A DNA stretch of 16,284 bases from Desulfotignum sp. (GTDB lineage Bacteria; Desulfobacterota; Desulfobacteria; Desulfobacterales; Desulfobacteraceae): NCBI GenBank assembly GCA_011390235.1, contig JAABSS010000509.1:1-16284 (forward strand), in the 5' to 3' direction. How positions within the stretch are numbered: position 1 is the first letter of the stretch; every line of letters begins with the position of its first letter. The notes beneath the pieces were generated by a model, which saw only the letters and a list, made by a program, of their open reading frames with translations, did not search any database and was not told the origin of the DNA. A program made the position numbers and the translations under genes. This document shows positions 13,630 through 16,284 of the stretch, in pieces.

Positions 13630-14516
13630 TCAAACAGTTTGAAAAGGGCCTGGGTGCCGTCATTTTCACAGCCTTTTTCCGCAAGCCTCTGGTAGAGTTT
13701 TTTTGCCAGGTCCAGTCCGGGAGTTTCCAGGTCCAGGGACCGGGCCGAATCAGCTGCAATGGCCATGTCCTTGATAAAGTGCTTGACAAAGAATCCAGGG
13801 GCAAAATCCTGGTGGATCATCCTGGGGCCCAGGTTGTTGAGGGACCAGGACCCGGCAGCGCCCTGGCCGATACTTGTCAGCACGGTTTCAGGATTCAGCC
13901 CTGCCTGCTTTGCATAGGCCAGCGCCTCGCACACCGACACCATGCCCGCGGCAATGGCGATCTGGTTGGCCATTTTGGTGTGCTGGCCGGACCCGGCCGG
14001 ACCCTGGTATACAATATTTTTGCCCACGACTTCCAGCAGGGGGAGGGCTGTGTGGAAATCAGGTTCATCGCCTCCCGCCATGATGGACAAGGTGGCATTG
14101 CGGGCCCCCAGGTCACCGCCTGACACCGGTGCATCCAGAACATGGATCCCTTTTTTTTGTCCTTCCTCGTAAAGGGTCCGGGCCAGAGCAGGGTCTGATG
14201 TGGTCATATCAATGGCCAGGGTGCCGGCAGCCGCATTTTCCAGAATGCCGTCCGGCCCCAGATAAATCTGTTCCACATCAGCCGGATACCCCACAATGGA
14301 AATAATGACATCTGACTGTTTGGCCAGATCTCCTGCAGATGCTGCCCATACAGCACCTTTTGCCAGCAGGTCCGCGGCCTTTGACCGGGTCCGGGTATAT
14401 ACGCAGAGATGATAGCCCTTTTCCAGGATATGGCCGGCCATGCTGCAGCCCATGACGCCTGAGCCGATGAATCCGATACGCGTTTTCCGGGGTGTAATGT
14501 TTTGTACATTTTTCAT
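13626..14516 (-). CDS. NAD(P)-dependent 3-hydroxyacid dehydrogenase (3-hydroxyisobutyrate dehydrogenase / tartronate semialdehyde reductase family)
   Basis: A 296-residue beta-hydroxyacid dehydrogenase. The N-terminal Rossmann fold has GFIGSGVMG (15-23), the substrate motif is DAPVSGG (128-134), and the catalytic lysine is Lys181 with Asn184 in GSGQHTKMANQ. All family signatures are present and the length is typical. Known family substrates are 3-hydroxyisobutyrate, tartronate semialdehyde and succinic semialdehyde, and the sequence does not choose among them. The ATG at 14516 follows AGGA at 8 nt spacing. It lies 59 nt downstream of an MFS transporter gene on the same strand, which suggests uptake and turnover of the same hydroxy acid. 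It converges on the MFS gene at 12373-13629 with overlapping stop codons. Confidence 0.88.
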   Translation of the reverse strand: MKNVQNITPRKTRIGFIGSGVMGCSMAGHILEKGYHLCVYTRTRSKAADLLAKGAVWAASAGDLAKQSDVIISIVGYPADVEQIYLGPDGILENAAAGTLAIDMTTSDPALARTLYEEGQKKGIHVLDAPVSGGDLGARNATLSIMAGGDEPDFHTALPLLEVVGKNIVYQGPAGSGQHTKMANQIAIAAGMVSVCEALAYAKQAGLNPETVLTSIGQGAAGSWSLNNLGPRMIHQDFAPGFFVKHFIKDMAIAADSARSLDLETPGLDLAKKLYQRLAEKGCENDGTQALFKLFD

Positions 14517-14575
14517 AAGAAAATTCCTGTGTCACATGGTTGGGAAATATATCCGGCGCCTATGCAGGTCGGTAT

Positions 14576-15952
14576 TCATTTTACCAGGGTTTCCCGGGTA
14601 AGGCAATAGAGCAGGGCAATGCAAACAAGGCACAGGCTGCACAATCCAAATGCCAGATGAAAGGCGGGCAGGGTCAAAGACGCGTCAGGAAAAAACCGGG
14701 CCATCACATGGCCCATGCCCTGGAGAAATACGGCCACCCCGGCCATGGTGAAAAAGTTGATCCCGGTCATGGCCATGCCGGCGTTGGACCTGGGCACCTG
14801 TTCTTTGATATGGGCGTACATGACCTGTCCGGATCCTGAAGCCAGGCCAAAGGAAAAAAATACCAGATATACCACCCACACACCGGTATCCGGGGAAAGC
14901 TGGTTCATGCCCAGCAGCAGCCCCGTCATGCAGAAGATGCCGGGAATGATGATCTTTTTCCGGGATACCACCAGGGAATCAGACAGCCACCCGCACAAGG
15001 GGCATCCCAGAATCAGGCCGATGCTCATCAGAAAAAGGATATTGCCGGCAGTGACCGGGGACAATTCCAGTACATGGATGAGAAACGGTCCTGCCCACAG
15101 GGCCTGGACAGCCGCATAGATCCCGTACCGGCAGAAGGTGGCCGCTGAGATGATCCAATAGTCTTTTTCGTGAAACAATGCCCAGGCCCGGCCAAGGGTC
15201 TGGGATACACTGGGCCGGATATCCGCCCCGTGTGCCGGTGTCGCGGCCCTGTCTTCAGAGCCCCCGGGGCCTGATTTGCCGTCTGCATTGTCTGCACCGT
15301 CTCCAACGTCTGCATCGTCTGCACCGCATGCATTTTCTGCTGCTGCCCCGTCTGTAACCTCACCGGCCCCTCCGGCATCTGCCCCAGGCCGGTCTTTGAT
15401 CACTGCCAGAAATACCAGTGCCAGGGCAAAAGTAAACCCTGCAATGATAAGAAAGCTGTGCCGCCACCCAACGAGACTGACCATGAGTACCAGGGGGGTG
15501 GCTGCGGCAATGTTTCCCACGGTGCCCAGGGATACCACCACAGCGGAAAGCGTGGCAAACTGACGGGGTTCGAACCAGACAGTGAGCAGCTTCAATGCCC
15601 CCATGAAATTACATGCCATGCCGACCCCCAGCAAAATCCGGCCAAAGGTCAGCCAGCCCGGACTGGTGCCCAAGGCAAAGATAATGGCACCGATCACCGA
15701 CAAAAGCGTCAGCGCGGTCATGGCAATTCTGGGTCCCACTGTGTCCAGAAAGATACCCACCGGGATCTGCATGATGGCAAAGGCATAGAAAAATGCGGCA
15801 GATATACGGCTCAGATCCAGGGCATTCAATCCCATCTCCTGCATCAGATCCGGGGAGATCACCGCCACCGATGCCCGGTAGAACTGGGACATGGCAAACA
15901 TGACCGCCGCAAGGATGACAGTGGTGAAAAGCCAGGTGCGTGAATGTTTCAT
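14576..15952 (-). CDS. MFS transporter with a repetitive central loop; apparently leaderless
   Basis: A 458-residue protein with twelve predicted membrane segments. The first half is compact (TM1 at 7-28; [22 protein letters not shown] is the MFS loop 2-3 motif region). The loop between TM6 and TM7 (about residues 187-252) is unusually long, rich in Ala, Asp and Gly, and contains a repeating X-Ala-Asp tripeptide encoded by a 9-bp minisatellite. The second half resumes at [13 protein letters not shown]. The substrate is unknown, but the downstream dehydrogenase gene suggests a hydroxy acid. The frame is open further upstream to 16027, but the ATG at 15952 starts exactly before TM1. It has no ribosome binding site, and a near-perfect promoter ends only 9 nt upstream, so the transcript is probably leaderless. 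Confidence 0.85.
   Translation of the reverse strand: MKHSRTWLFTTVILAAVMFAMSQFYRASVAVISPDLMQEMGLNALDLSRISAAFFYAFAIMQIPVGIFLDTVGPRIAMTALTLLSVIGAIIFALGTSPGWLTFGRILLGVGMACNFMGALKLLTVWFEPRQFATLSAVVVSLGTVGNIAAATPLVLMVSLVGWRHSFLIIAGFTFALALVFLAVIKDRPGADAGGAGEVTDGAAAENACGADDADVGDGADNADGKSGPGGSEDRAATPAHGADIRPSVSQTLGRAWALFHEKDYWIISAATFCRYGIYAAVQALWAGPFLIHVLELSPVTAGNILFLMSIGLILGCPLCGWLSDSLVVSRKKIIIPGIFCMTGLLLGMNQLSPDTGVWVVYLVFFSFGLASGSGQVMYAHIKEQVPRSNAGMAMTGINFFTMAGVAVFLQGMGHVMARFFPDASLTLPAFHLAFGLCSLCLVCIALLYCLTRETLVK
15281..15334. repeat. 9-bp minisatellite (six units) inside the MFS loop
   Basis: Six adjacent 9-bp units of the form GTCTGCANN (plus-strand reading) occupy 15281-15334. Two copies are identical (15290-15298 and 15317-15325), two differ only in the last two bases, and two (15299-15307 and 15326-15334) are more diverged. 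Read on the coding strand they give X-Ala-Asp steps. Copy-number change would stay in frame. Confidence 0.8.
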
Positions 15953-15961
15953 GGGGTTTTT

Positions 15962-15990
15962 ATTATATTCATGCGTTTCAGGGATGTAAA
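15962..15990 (-). promoter_or_regulatory. Strong sigma70-like promoter directly before the MFS ATG
   Basis: On the minus strand, TTTACA (15985-15990, five of six) and a perfect TATAAT (15962-15967) are exactly 17 nt apart. Only 9 nt separate the -10 box from the ATG at 15952, so the transcript should begin within a few bases of the start codon. Confidence 0.65.
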
Positions 15991-16063
15991 GTGAAATATA
16001 TTCTGCTGGGGCAAGGCGGCAGGCCAAAATGCTTTTTTCTGAATCCCAAGCTTCCCGGACAGT

Positions 16064-16088
16064 TTACAAATCAAAACAGAAGTTGTAA
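16064..16088. promoter_or_regulatory. Inverted repeat upstream of ltaE
   Basis: TTACAA (16064-16069) and TTGTAA (16083-16088) form a perfect 6-bp inverted repeat with a 13-nt spacer, about 45 nt before the threonine aldolase start. The left arm overlaps TTTACA, a -35-like box, but no convincing -10 box follows at the right distance. It may be a weak operator or chance in AT-rich DNA. Confidence 0.25.
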
Positions 16089-16132
16089 GAACCTGATGAA
16101 TGATCAACAGAGACCACAAGGAAACAGATACC

Positions 16133-16284
16133 ATGAAACAGATAGATTTGAGAAGCGACACCGTGACCCGGCCCACACCACAGATGCTGGAGGCCATGAT
16201 GGCGGCCCCGGTGGGAGATGATGTGTACGGCGAAGACCCCACCGTGAACCAGCTGGAACAGACCGCGGCCCTCATGACCGGCAT
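16133..16284 (+). CDS. ltaE: Low-specificity threonine aldolase, N-terminal part
   Basis: The first 50 codons are visible and begin [18 protein letters not shown], followed by [16 protein letters not shown]. Both are hallmark stretches of PLP-dependent threonine aldolases, which split threonine or allo-threonine to glycine and acetaldehyde. The PLP lysine lies beyond the window. The ATG at 16133 follows AAGGAAA at 8 nt spacing. It is divergent from the MFS/dehydrogenase pair, sharing a 180-bp intergenic region with it. Confidence 0.93.
   Translation, partial: MKQIDLRSDTVTRPTPQMLEAMMAAPVGDDVYGEDPTVNQLEQTAALMTG

Noticed and set aside
15953..16027. 25-residue N-terminal extension of the MFS transporter
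   Set aside because: It lies over the promoter, uses a weak upstream start and adds sequence not expected before TM1 of an MFS protein.

Overview
The window reads as an ordinary chromosomal stretch of a Gram-negative, anaerobic, moderately GC-rich bacterium. A sulfate-reducing desulfobacterium (Desulfobacterales-like) is my best guess. This is inferred from an Hcp-type hybrid-cluster protein, FdhD next to a ferritin-like di-iron protein, an SLC13/RCK anion transporter, a GAF-sigma54 regulator and the general protein style. No rRNA, tRNA, CRISPR array, transposase or phage gene was seen.

Left edge (1-1507, all minus strand): a pyridoxamine-phosphate-oxidase-like flavoprotein gene is followed by two broken genes, the last fifth of an RND efflux pump and a CBS-domain gene with an internal loss and frameshift. 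The first codons of hcp (hybrid cluster protein) then run off the window. A 44-nt hairpin lies where the RND homology begins. This is a decayed segment.

1667-5256 (minus strand): fdhD, a rubrerythrin/ferritin-like gene and an SLC13-type transporter with two RCK_C domains are packed without gaps and look like one operon. fdhD has a good sigma70-like promoter with a perfect palindrome over the predicted start of transcription. Upstream are a strong stem-loop and a small Cys-rich protein gene with its own promoter.

5415-7666: a GAF-AAA+-Fis sigma54 activator (minus) diverges from a small zinc-ribbon plus PilZ-like protein (plus). The 221-bp AT-rich region between them holds promoter-like sequences for both genes, a 9-bp tandem repeat and an operator-like palindrome.

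7679-13629: priA (minus) converges on the PilZ gene. To its right, upp (uracil phosphoribosyltransferase), uraA (uracil permease) and an MFS transporter run on the plus strand. upp and uraA form a uracil-salvage pair: UraA imports uracil and Upp converts it to UMP.

13626-16284: a second MFS transporter and a 3-hydroxyisobutyrate-dehydrogenase-family enzyme form a minus-strand pair that probably imports and oxidises or reduces a hydroxy acid. This MFS gene appears to be transcribed as a leaderless mRNA, and a 9-bp minisatellite lies inside the sequence coding for its central loop. A threonine aldolase gene starts divergently and leaves the window.

I did not find a convincing new multi-gene system. 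The points of most interest are the decay scar next to hcp, the leaderless minisatellite MFS gene, the zinc-ribbon/PilZ protein and the organised regulatory regions of fdhD and the sigma54 activator.
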